From Diphasiastrum complanatum (taxonomy: Eukaryota; Streptophyta; Lycopodiopsida; Lycopodiales; Lycopodiaceae), in the NCBI GenBank assembly GCA_029204225.1, contig CM055095.1, positions 16,150,049-16,214,048 on the forward strand: a DNA stretch of 64,000 nt. Direction: 5' to 3'. The position numbers were made by a program, and so were the translations under genes. The notes below the pieces were generated by a model. It had not been told where the DNA came from, ran no database searches, and worked only from the letters and a program-made list of their open reading frames with translations. Shown here one piece after another: positions 55,051 to 64,000 of the stretch. The stretch's first letter is position 1; every line of letters starts with the position of its first letter.

Positions 55051-56425
55051 AGATTAAGACTTATGAAGAGATTTCTATGCTTTTGTTAAGCTAGATATGG
55101 AATTAAGATCATTGAATATGAACTAAGTCTATGTGAAGTTGATGTTCCTACATCTGAGACCCCTATTGGAATCCATTGTATATGTAATTGGCATTGGCCA
55201 ATTGGATTTGCATAATGACAAAAAAATAATCCTTTTTTTTTTTGGGGGGGGGGAGGGGGGGGGGTGGGTCCCCATCTTGACCCCTTAGTGCTTTCATTGT
55301 TGTGTGAATGAATCTATGTGATGCAATGTTTTTGAGTATTAATTTCCAGGTCTAATTTGATTTATAGTCTTATTTGATTTTTCATTTAAGTTGATTCGAG
55401 ACTGGTTTAACATGAATGATAAGCCAAAAAAAATCTTTTGGCCTTGGAGAACTTAGGACAAGCCTTCACCCTCGAGTTCACAGTTTGGTATTAGAGCTAT
55501 GGTTTAATATTCCGTGAACTTGACGTGAAGACCTTGTATGTTTATGCATGCAGAAGAACATAAAGCTCCACCCGATGTTTAAGAGGCCTTGTGCTTCAAA
55601 AAGCAAGAACTGCATGGAAAAGATCAAGAAGAAAAAGACTCCTGATAGGCATGACGAAGAACCAGATGACAACGAAGCACTAGAAGCCTACTTGCGGAGA
55701 ACTAGAAGGTCATGTTTAGAGTATAGAAGTGTTTCTTCTTAGAAATGATTTCTTGATTAAGATGGAACCATATTTCAAGCATCTTTTGAGACCATGAATA
55801 AGAAGTTTAACCTCCTAAGACATTATGTAAGACCATGACTAGTATGACAACATACTAAGGAGTAATGGGGACTGAAAACTTTAAAACCACTTTACCCTAA
55901 CCCATTCCTGAATCCCCAAAGAAACAATTTACTATGAAATTGTTTTTGAGCAATCTAAAGCCCATGATGAAAATGAAATGATTGGATCTACCTGAGATAG
56001 ATTCAGTAAGCTAAATCTGAATTCATAGATTAAGAGATTGAGCTAGATCAAGAAAGAAAAGACTCTTCACCCAAAGTTGATCTTAACATATAAGATCAAA
56101 TTTGAAAGAAAGAAATAAACATAAACATAGATTGATATCAGAATATCTAGAAATTTTTAAAAGATTTAAGACTTTTAGTTGAGAAATTTTTGTTGAGGAC
56201 AACACTTTATGCATTGGAGGGGTGTATTTGTAGAGACAAATTGCCCCAAAGTAATTAAGACTTTCCCAGCTTCAAAGCCCAGATAGACTTTGATGATATA
56301 AAACTATCAATGATCAATATTCTCTTAGGATATTATATGAATTTATTTCTTAAATGAATTGAGTAACAGACATTGATACCTTTAGAACTAAGAATCTTCT
56401 ATGAACCATGTTTGATTGGATCATG
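55051..56425. other. spacer with a T/G homopolymer block
   Basis: Poly-T followed by poly-G at about 55231-55264. A 64-residue frame at 55548-55742 is Lys-rich and unassigned. Near 56195-56225 the sequence ATGCATTGGAGGGGTGT resembles the polypurine tract before a Gypsy 3' LTR on the plus strand, but no LTR was confirmed. Confidence 0.35.
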
Positions 56426-56427
56426 AA

Positions 56428-56600
56428 CACTGACCTTTCTTTGAAAGGATGTGCAGGTACACACGAACGTACTTGAAGAATCAGAACAAGAATAAAAAGC
56501 CCTCTGGGCTTAAGGACTGACCTCTCTTTGAGGGTATGTGCACGTACTCGAGAAAGTGCCAGAAGAACAAGAATCGAAATAAGAAGCTTTATAAGCTTAA
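56428..56600. repeat. two-copy tandem duplication (about 87 bp)
   Basis: ACTGACCT-TCTTTGA, then GTGCA-GTAC, then AGAA-AAGAAT occurs at about 56428 and again at about 56515, with moderate divergence. It directly precedes the insertion site of element G. Confidence 0.5.
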
Positions 56601-56616
56601 AGATAGTAAACAAGAA

Positions 56617-57754
56617 TGTTTACGGATTCAGAGCCTATAGAATCTATTAACTAGTCCTTCTTTTTTTCTTTCTTCTTCTGCTTATCAGCAGACACGGTGG
56701 GCTCTGGATTAAGTTCCTCTTTCTTATTTAAAGCCCAAAATCAGGTAGAAGGGACTGAATATCGATGTAGTATTGTCTTGCCTGTTAGAGGACATCCAGA
56801 TGGGTCAATCTTGAACTGAATGCACATGCATAATCAACCAAAATGCAAGCCAATGCGTTCAACAAATGATCTACGTTACAACTCAGTTGAACCATGAAGG
56901 ATTCCTACTTCTACCTTGCTGCAAAATGAACTGACATAAGATCCTAAGCACTACTATACTTGCATAAATTGACAAAAGAAGAAACAAGAACTAATCTACA
57001 ACATGTTAGAAGTCCAAGAATCAAGAAACCAACAAGTCTTTTGATTCTTGGACATCCCAAGAACATCAAGAACTAGAATGTTAGAGAATATGCAAGATTT
57101 ATGCCACATTTATAACCTATTTAGTTTACTTGAATATTGATTCCTACATTAATTCATAACAAGAACTGAAAACTAATCCACAACTAGGAAAACAAGAAAT
57201 CTAATCCACTCTAAATCCACAACCACACACAATATGAATGGAAGGGCATGATCACTCAAGAAAACCATCATGATCAAGGAGCTCAATGGATGCATCTAAC
57301 TCATGGAAGCTCTTCTCATTTCAGCATGGAGTAGATACGATTCACAAAAAGCTCCTCTACACAAAGAGGAAGTCTCTTAAATAAGCAAGAGAGCTTCTTA
57401 GGTGGCATCCTAGTGGAATTTCCACATTTCACAAATTACGTGTGGAATAATGCTCTCCACTAGAGGTCACCATCAAAAGGTGGCTCACTCTACTTTCTTT
57501 AAGAGGGGTCTACTTGCATCTATTACATTTGCCTAGAAATACTAGTTCCTACGTGGTCATTCCATCTTTCGGGATTCACCATGAGGCTTACACAGTGATG
57601 GCTTGTTATTACTAACTAGCATTTCTCGGCTCTCATACTTGGCTCTCAGTCTTCATTCATCTCGTCTTCTCATAGACCTCCTCGGTCTAAGGTGAGAGAT
57701 GCTCTTGAGTTGCTCCGTCCGAGTATCTTGGGGATTCGTCATAATCAGCCAACA
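56617..57754 (-). repeat. 3' LTR of element G
   Basis: TGTTTACGGATTCAGAGCC ... CAGCCAACA on the plus strand. It has a 41-bp segment (CCAAGAACATCAAGAACTAG and following, near 57055-57096) that the other LTR lacks. Confidence 0.85.
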
Positions 57755-57770
57755 TCATCCCACCCCTGAT
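57755..57770 (-). other. candidate polypurine tract, element G
   Basis: Minus strand ATCAGGGGTGGGATGA directly before the 3' LTR. Confidence 0.5.
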
Positions 57771-60100
57771 GTGTTGCAGGACCCACTGCAACTCATATTG
57801 GATGATGTCGCTCCGCTTTGCATTGGCATTTTCGATTGTCACTTGGAAAAGCGTAGATCCTCGTTCGCTTACATAAAACCAAGTGCTTATTGTCGCCAAT
57901 CTTTATCACAAAAATGTTTTTCACAAATTGCCGCAATTGGATTAGAATGTCTTATTGCTATAGGTGGTTGACATTCTCAAAGTGGAGAGCTCTTAGCAAC
58001 TTCACAACTTGCATGCTCGAGTGCTTTCCACGTGTCTCTTTGTTTTGTCACTTGTATCTACCATTGACGGTTTCATCGTTGGTTTCTTGGCAGATTTTAT
58101 CTTCTAGGAGGTCTATATCCTCCATTCGCTTCTGAGTGTTTTCGTGGTTCTTCTCTTAGTTGAAGTTTCAGTCTCAAGGAAAACCTTCGATCTACAGGTT
58201 GCACAAACTTTGATTATCAGTCTCAAGGGGATGGACTCATTAAAAATTGGTGGTAGGAACAGATTTGGATGGACGGTTTGATAACGGTCAGAAAACATGA
58301 TGAAGGCTTGGTGAAAGGATGAAGGAACTGATAGTTCTACAGTTGCAGCCTTGGACCCTTGCAATGTCGAGCTTTGACCACCACTTGCTGGGTGAGGAGC
58401 TTGCTTTATTTTGTAGGTTCACGGTTGTCTTCATTTTTCTTTTCTGCAGCTCTTTCTTTTGATCCGTTACTTTTGGATCTCTTTGGGCTTCGTAGGAGGG
58501 GATTCAACTATCATTGCTCCAAATAGTTTCTTTTGATCAAAATTGATCTGACTCACCTGTTGCTTAAGTTTTCGTCCTTTTCTCCTTAGCTTCTTGGATC
58601 TTCCTCTTTAGTTCTTCTAGCTACTTCGCCTGCTTCTTAAGTCTTCGTTTGGCTGATCAACCATTGTAGGTGGCAATTGGTCTCCGCAAGACATTTGCAA
58701 TGATCTTTCAACTGCTTCAATAGGACTATAAAAAAACTAGAGATTTCTCATAAGAACAATAAACTGATGATAAACAAACAGATGGAAGGAAGGGTGGTAG
58801 TGATAACGGTAGATGGTGTGGGCGATAGGAATGAGAATGGATGCAGATGTATGACGAGAGGTTGGTTGAAGAAGGAGACTGATTTCCCAATGCTTGTGTT
58901 TCTCTTTCTGAAGGATCTTCGTCGTGACTAGGGTACTTCTTCTGATTGAGTCTCTTTGGATTACCCATCTACCTTCTTTAGCCTTGTCTTTTTCATATTA
59001 GACTTGTGACCTTGGCTGTCGATCTTGCTGATGTTGTTGCTGGCAGTGCAACTGCTCCAATGGATCCAAGCAAATCCACTCTCCCCCCCCCAAAAAAAAA
59101 AAAAAAAACTGTTGGTGGGGATGTGGTTATTGGTAACTGTTCATGCTCAAGATTGGATCGGCGTGTGGAACACATAGTTGAAAACACGTTGAACATGTGA
59201 CTGGACTAAGATTGAACAAATTTTAACTAAATTTGTTTCGATCTTGCTGTAGTTGACTCGAAGATGAATATGGCAATGAGATGCAGGAATCAACTCGGAT
59301 GTGATATGGACTGTGCAAATTTGGTGGATGCACAAAAATCCGAAACTCTATATAAGGTGACTGGAAAATTGATAGATTAATTACAAGTTATTCTTGAGAT
59401 ACGCTACATGATGTCTCCTGTGCAATGGCTATCCTTGATGAACTAAAAACAAATGTAGAAAAAGATATGCAATTAGAAAAAAGTGTGAAATCAAAAAATG
59501 ACAAAAAAATAAACAAGGAAGATAACAATGTGACAGAGAGTGAAAGTCGTAGAGCATTTGTCAAACAAGAAGTCATTCATCAACATGTATAATTCACCTG
59601 GACAATTTCATGTGTCTATTGATCTGTTAGAGTAATGAAAAAAACTCTCAAAAGCCCTTGTCAAAAACAAGGCAGGTAGTGACACTTGAATCTACCATCG
59701 TTGATAGCAGATGTTGTAAGATATAGCTTGAGATGCAATGATGATTGAGGTACCATGTCCTGAGGACCTCTCTGAGTAAGAGATTCAGAACCGAATCTCT
59801 ATATGGATTTCCGAATCATAGATTTATTGTGTATTGGCACATTGGAAATGTTATGAGCATGTGGAAAGACAAATAGACTTGCGTTTGCAGAAAGGGAGAA
59901 AAACTATCAATTCCCTGTGGAGGTTGCTCTTGGTTGAACATGATAGCAGATTCCGGAATATCGGTTTTATGTTCTGTCAACAAGGACGCATTTCATATTT
60001 TCTTTTTGCATTATGGAGCTGGTGTATTTTGCTGTATTGTAGAATTTTGCAAGAAACTTCTAGATTGAGCAGCAGGTTTACCTGTTGGTTGCTATGGTGC
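57771..60100 (-). other. pol-less region of element G
   Basis: Between the gag stop and the polypurine tract. Only short frames are open on the minus strand (for example 57899-57687 and 58364-58113), without the motifs expected for protease, RT (LPF/YVDD or FLDD), RNase H or integrase. A C9-A18 homopolymer block lies at about 59082-59108. The content is unexplained. Confidence 0.55.
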
Positions 60101-61393
60101 TCATGTGGTTGTCGTGAAGATCCTATTGTGATTCATAACTGACGTGACGGGCAGGTAGGATCTTAGTTGGTTGTTTCGGACAGTCTTTGAAATTGTGTAT
60201 TTGACACAGTCGGGACACGTAGCATGGTACTTGTTCTTGACTAGACAATCAACCATGAAGTGGCAAGTTTCACCACAGATGAAACATTTGGTGTGCAATG
60301 GCCCTTGTATAACGGCAAAGACATCTTGTATGGCTAATGGTTCTGGACTTTTAGATGGATATTCCTGATAAGTCAAGGCATTTCCAGATTGTGATGGTTG
60401 TTCCTCATATTGTTGAACTGTATGTGCTTGGATAGGTCGATATGAAGGACAAGCATCAACAAGATGTGTAGCCCGACAGTGTGGGCACCATATTGTTTTT
60501 CGTCTATAAGGTACATGTGCAGGGTTTGGCTGACCAGACATACTGTGTTGGATAGAATTCAGGATAGTTTGAAACTCATTGGTGAGTTTCTCCAACTGTA
60601 GTTGGTGTTGCTTATTAAGCAACTCCAACTTGGATTTCGAAAGCTGATCTCGGGTGTCCTCGATCGGCTTCGACACATGGATAGGAGCACGTGGTGCTTG
60701 TTTTTCTCTTGATTCGTCAACATCTGATCCTTCATCTTCCTCCTTGATGACATCAGACATAGATAATTTGAGGCTCATACATTCATCATTGGATTTAAGC
60801 TCACGTCTAATCCATCTTGGAAGGCCGACTAAAAACCAGATGATGAGCATCTGTTCAGAGGGATGTTCTTGTATTTGACTTTTGAGGCGTTTGAAACTTT
60901 CGATATAGTCTCGTACACGTTCATCCTTTGCCATCTTGATGATACTCAATTTGACAAAAGGACTCTCGATCAAGCGAAAGGGCTTAAAATGCTTGACAAA
61001 GGACTCTTTTAAAATTGACCAGTCTGTCTTTTCTTCACGATCAAGGTTGAAAAACCAATCACATGCTTTAGTGATCATAGTCATTGAAAACAATTGGACC
61101 ATAGCATCGGGAGATGTTTCATTATACACATCACATGCATTCTCAAAGATTTGCAAAAAGCGTTGAGGGTTCGAACTACCGTCAAACTTTGGTAGATCTA
61201 GCTTGGGTGTACGTCTCTCAAGATGAGCTCTGTGAGTGGTAGAAGCACTATTAAGGTCGGTTCTTTCCTGGTGAATGGGCTTGTGCTCGTGAAGACTCAG
61301 CTCTACCAGGTTCTTGTCCCTCGAATGGGTTTGTGGATGGCTCGTGTATTTAGGCCCGCATTTGGTAGAACCTATGACGTCTGATTTGTTCAA
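60101..61393 (-). CDS. Gypsy-type gag (element G, 430 residues)
   Basis: Intact open frame from ATG 61393 to a stop at 60101. After a polar N-terminus, the retrotransposon-gag core lies at about residues 60-210 (LDLPKFDGSSNPQRFLQIFE, ITKACDWFFNLDREEKTDWS, FVKHFKPFR, RVRDYIESFKRLKSQIQEHP). A charged, coiled-coil-like linker follows at about 235-285 (SKSKLELLNKQHQLQLEKL). Near the C-terminus are three Cys clusters: WCPHCRATHLVDAC, the CCHC knuckle CFICGETCHFMVDC, and CPDCVKY. Gag would form particles and bind element RNA. It is the only coding frame recognised in the element and is unbroken despite diverged LTRs. Confidence 0.85.
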   Translation of the reverse strand: MNKSDVIGSTKCGPKYTSHPQTHSRDKNLVELSLHEHKPIHQERTDLNSASTTHRAHLERRTPKLDLPKFDGSSNPQRFLQIFENACDVYNETSPDAMVQLFSMTMITKACDWFFNLDREEKTDWSILKESFVKHFKPFRLIESPFVKLSIIKMAKDERVRDYIESFKRLKSQIQEHPSEQMLIIWFLVGLPRWIRRELKSNDECMSLKLSMSDVIKEEDEGSDVDESREKQAPRAPIHVSKPIEDTRDQLSKSKLELLNKQHQLQLEKLTNEFQTILNSIQHSMSGQPNPAHVPYRRKTIWCPHCRATHLVDACPSYRPIQAHTVQQYEEQPSQSGNALTYQEYPSKSPEPLAIQDVFAVIQGPLHTKCFICGETCHFMVDCLVKNKYHATCPDCVKYTISKTVRNNQLRSYLPVTSVMNHNRIFTTTT

Positions 61394-61759
61394 CTACAGG
61401 GGGCCTGATCTCGTATGGATAATCTTCTGGGATTTCAGGATCTTTTTGTTGGTTCATTGGGTACTGTTGTGTCTTTTTTGGGTTGGGTATATGTTTCTAG
61501 TGTTTTTGGATTTTTTAGGATTTTTGGTGTTTCTGGATTTTTTAGGGTGTTGAAGGAAGTGAAGGTGCAGTATGAAGATTGCTTTCTAGTGGTATGAATT
61601 TTATTTTTTGAAATTTTTTTGGTGTTTATGCCATTTTTTTTTTCAACCTCTAAGGCTTTGGGGAGATGGTGGTTCAGTCACAATGCCAATCAGAGGTGTC
61701 GTTTGAAGATTTGTGGTCTGGCATGGAGTTGGTCGGTTGAGATGGTGAGGAATTCCGTC

Positions 61760-62305
61760 GGTCGAGATTGGACCCAGAACCGTCGATCAAGATCTGACGC
61801 GAACCCGTTGGTCAATATCTGATCGAAAATCCGTCAGTTGAGATCTGACGTGAACCCGTCGGTCGAGATCTGACGCAAACCCGTCGGTCAAGATCATATC
61901 AAAAATCCGTCGGTCGAGATCTGATCGAAAACCTGTCGGTCGAGATCTGACGCGAACCCGTCGGTCGAGATCTGACGCGAACCCATCGGTCGAGATTAGA
62001 TGCAAATCCATCGGCTAAGATCAGATTGAAAACTCGTCGGTTGAAATCTGATGCGAACCCGTCGGTCGAGATCTGACGCGAACTCGTCGGTCGAGATCTG
62101 ATCGAAAACCTATCGGTTGAGATCTGATGCGAACCCGTCGGTCGAAATCTAAAAAAACAAGTCGGTTGAGATTTGAAAAAAAGCGTCGGTTGAGATTTGA
62201 AAAAAAAAAATGTTAGTTGAGATTTGAAGGGAAGCGTCGGTTGAGATATGAAGGAAAGCGTTGGCTGAGATATGAAGGGAAGGGTCGGCTGAGATATGAA
62301 GGAAA
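61760..62305. repeat. 25-bp minisatellite, about 22 units
   Basis: Consensus unit TCGAGATCTGACGCGAACCC plus GTCGG (25 bp) with a 26-bp variant containing ATCGAAAACC. Units toward the right drift to GTTGAGATTTGAA and GCTGAGATATGAAGG. It lies in the leader of element G between the gag ATG and the primer site. On the minus strand it can be read as repeated (Q/H)IST(D/N) or DLDRR units, depending on frame. Confidence 0.8.
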
Positions 62306-62644
62306 TGGAGCGTGACAGGGCGCTTGAAGGAGTGTAGTTGTGGGTGTGGGCTCTGGTTTTGCAGTTTGATACTAAAGCAAGTCTGATCGTAAATGGATTG
62401 GCCAGCCGTGCATTGGTGTTTACAGTTGTTGTGGCTTGCTGGTTGGTTTGCAGGTTCGAGTGCAAGCAAGTTGGTTTTCAGACGAATTTGCAAGCAAGTC
62501 TATTTGCCCTGCAGTTGTTGTTTCTTGCAGTCGTTTTGCAGGTAGGGTAGTTCGTTTGCAAGGTAGACTGCAGATGAGAACTGTTATGGATCTGTTCAAG
62601 AACATTGTTGCAGCAGGTATGGATTTATGAGGTGTGGAGTTCAA

Positions 62645-62659
62645 GCAGCAGTGGTGCCA
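62645..62659 (-). other. primer binding site, element G
   Basis: Minus strand TGGCACCACTGCTGC, 2 bp after the LTR end. It begins with TGG as expected for a tRNA 3' CCA end, but it is not the initiator Met type used by the other elements; the tRNA was not identified. Confidence 0.6.
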
Positions 62660-62661
62660 AA

Positions 62662-63758
62662 TGTTTATAGATTCAGAGCCTATAGAATCTGTTAACTAGT
62701 CTTTCTTTGTTTCTTTCTTCTTTAGTCTATCAGCAGAGACGGTGGGCTCTAGATTAAGTTCCTCTTTCTTATTTAAAACTTGAAATCAGGCACAAGGGAC
62801 TGAATATCGTCCTACCTGTCAGAGGACATCCGGATGGGTCACTCTTTAACTGAATGCACATGCATAATCAACCAAAATGCAAGCCAATGCGTTCAACAAA
62901 TGATCTACGTTACAGCTCAGTTGAACCACGAAGGATTCCTACTTCTACCTTGCTGCAAAATGAACTGAAATAAGATCCTAAGCACTATTATGCTTGCATA
63001 AATTGACAAAACAAGAAACAAGAACTAATCTACAACATGTTAGAAGTCCAAGAATCAAGAAACCAACCAGTCTTTTGATTCTTGGACATCCTTATGCCAC
63101 ATTTCTAGGCTATTTAGTTTACTTGAATACTGATTCCTACACTAATTCACAACAAGAACTAAAAACTAATCCACAACTAGGAAAACAAGAAATCTAATCC
63201 ACTCTAAATCCACAACCGCACACAATATGAATGGAAGGGCATGATCATAGGGGCATCACTCAAGAAAACCATCATGATCAAGGAGCTCAATGGATGCATC
63301 TAACTCATGGAAGCTCTTCTCATTTCAGCATGGAGTAGATACAATTCACAAAAAGCTCCTCTACACAAAGAGGAGTCTCTTAAATAAGCAAGAGAGCTTC
63401 TTAGGTGGCATCCTTGTGGAATTTCCACATTTCACAAATTACATGTGGAATAATGCTCTCCAATAGAGGTCACCATCAAAAGGTGGCTCACTCTACTTTC
63501 TTTAAGAGGGGGTCTACTTGCATCTATTACATTTGCCTAGAAATACTAGTTCCTACGTGGTCATTCCATCTTTCGGGATTCACCATGAGGCTTACACAGT
63601 TATGGCTTGTTATTACTAACTAGCATTTCTTGGCTCTCATACTCGGCTCTCAGTCTTCATTCGTCTTGTCTTCTCAGAGACCTCCTCGGTCTAAGGTGAG
63701 AGGTGCTCTTGAGTTGCTCTGTCCGAGTATCTTGGGGATCCGTCAGAATCAACCAACA
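62662..63758 (-). repeat. 5' LTR of element G
   Basis: TGTTTATAGATTCAGAGCC ... CAACCAACA on the plus strand, followed by AAGAA. It contains an 11-bp insertion (TAGGGGCATCA, about 63248-63258) absent from the left LTR. Confidence 0.85.
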
Positions 63759-63763
63759 AAGAA

Positions 63764-64000
63764 GGCTTTTGACAAAGTCTATAAGAAGGCTCAGAAGAGT
63801 CTATAAAGAAGGTTTATTTCTAAGTCTATAATGAAGGCTTAGAGGAGTCTATAAAGAATGGGATAAGGCCTACGGTCTGATCACCCTAGTGGCCTTTTCC
63901 ACCATGATTGAGGATGAGCAACCTCTAGAAAATAAGTGCCAATGACCATGATTGAGGATGGACAACCTCTAGAAAAAAGGGGCTAGGAATCGATGGACAT
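63764..64000. repeat. short degenerate tandem repeats
   Basis: AGTCTATAA(A/G)AAGG-like units recur between 63777 and 63868. ACCATGATTGAGGATG followed by CAACCTCTAGAAAA occurs at 63901 and 63945, a period of 44 bp. This continues the sequence left of element G once the element is removed. Confidence 0.5.

Larger units (their letters stand above)
56617..63758 (-). mobile_element. LTR element G with gag but no recognisable pol (TR-GAG-like)
   Basis: Direct repeats of 1,138 bp (56617-57754) and 1,097 bp (62662-63758) with TG...CA ends are flanked by the perfect target duplication AAGAA (56612-56616 and 63759-63763). On the minus strand the 5' LTR (right) is followed by a non-Met primer site, a leader with a 25-bp minisatellite, and one 430-residue Gypsy-type gag (61393-60101). 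The remaining 2.3 kb to the polypurine tract shows no protease, RT, RNase H or integrase motif. The two LTRs differ by substitutions and by indels of about 11, 11 and 41 bp, so it is not young. Best described as a terminal-repeat gag-only retrotransposon. Confidence 0.85.

Noticed and set aside
56195-56260. Plus-strand Gypsy 3' LTR start after GGAGGGGTGTAT
   Set aside because: Polypurine-like, but no LTR end, partner copy or integrase upstream on that strand was found.
59834-60142. 102-residue plus-strand ORF next to the gag of element G
   Set aside because: Cys/Trp-rich, overlaps the gag end antisense and shows no motif.
61899-62493. Repetitive proteins of 188 and 114 residues with IST(D) or SRPTGS units
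   Set aside because: Translation of a minisatellite in an untranslated leader; open in several frames because the unit lacks stops.

Overview
The window is nuclear DNA from a land plant with a large, repeat-rich genome. It holds one convincing intact host gene, a two-exon GT47 (exostosin-family) glycosyltransferase at 20621-23625. Most of the rest is retroelements in several states of decay, with AT-rich spacer between them. The seed-free style of the repeats makes a fern my best guess, but that is only an inference; the sequence itself proves no more than a plant.

Layout. 1-2.5 kb: an unassigned frameshifted coding remnant and a purine-rich degenerate repeat. 2.5-7.9 kb (-): a Ty3/Gypsy chromovirus-like element (H) with protease, RT, RNase H, gag, a tRNA-iMet primer site and its 5' LTR; its integrase end is lost. 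9.5-16.2 kb: a Copia scrap, then a LINE split by a Copia element (A, +, 9862-15628) whose 5-bp target duplication is proven because the LINE frame continues across it. 17.8-18.4 kb (-): a second LINE 3' end, inverted. 20.6-23.6 kb (+): the GT47 gene. 24.5-30.2 kb (-): Copia element B, same family as A but inverted, ending at a microhomology junction with Copia element C (30.2-33.4 kb, -). 33413-38225 (-): Copia element D, complete with 691-bp LTRs and ATATT duplications, but with its integrase deleted. 38.9-40.1 kb (+): the 3' end and LTR of the H-type Gypsy family. 40431-46490 (-): Copia element E, a relative of D with almost identical LTRs. 47.27-47.85 kb: two fold-back (MITE-like) repeats. 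49.4-50.35 kb (+): a third piece of the H Gypsy family (integrase). 50587-50970 (-): an ORF that may be the end of a TCP-like transcription factor. 53.15-54.64 kb (-): a different Gypsy remnant in which gag is fused to integrase. 54.67-55.05 kb: GCATGTCA tandem repeats. 56617-63758 (-): a 7.1-kb LTR element (G) with AAGAA target duplications that carries gag but no recognisable pol, plus a 25-bp minisatellite in its leader.

How the parts relate. By-eye LTR comparison orders the insertions: E (1 difference in 672) is youngest, then D (6 in 691), then A (roughly 8 percent), with G, H and the LINEs older. D and G look non-autonomous: D lacks integrase and G lacks pol, so both would need enzymes from relatives such as E. 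The GT47 gene sits between two inverted pairs (LINE/LINE and A/B). No RNA genes, CRISPR arrays or bacterial features were seen. All coordinates and counts come from reading by eye and from open frames; family names are assigned by motif recognition, not by search.
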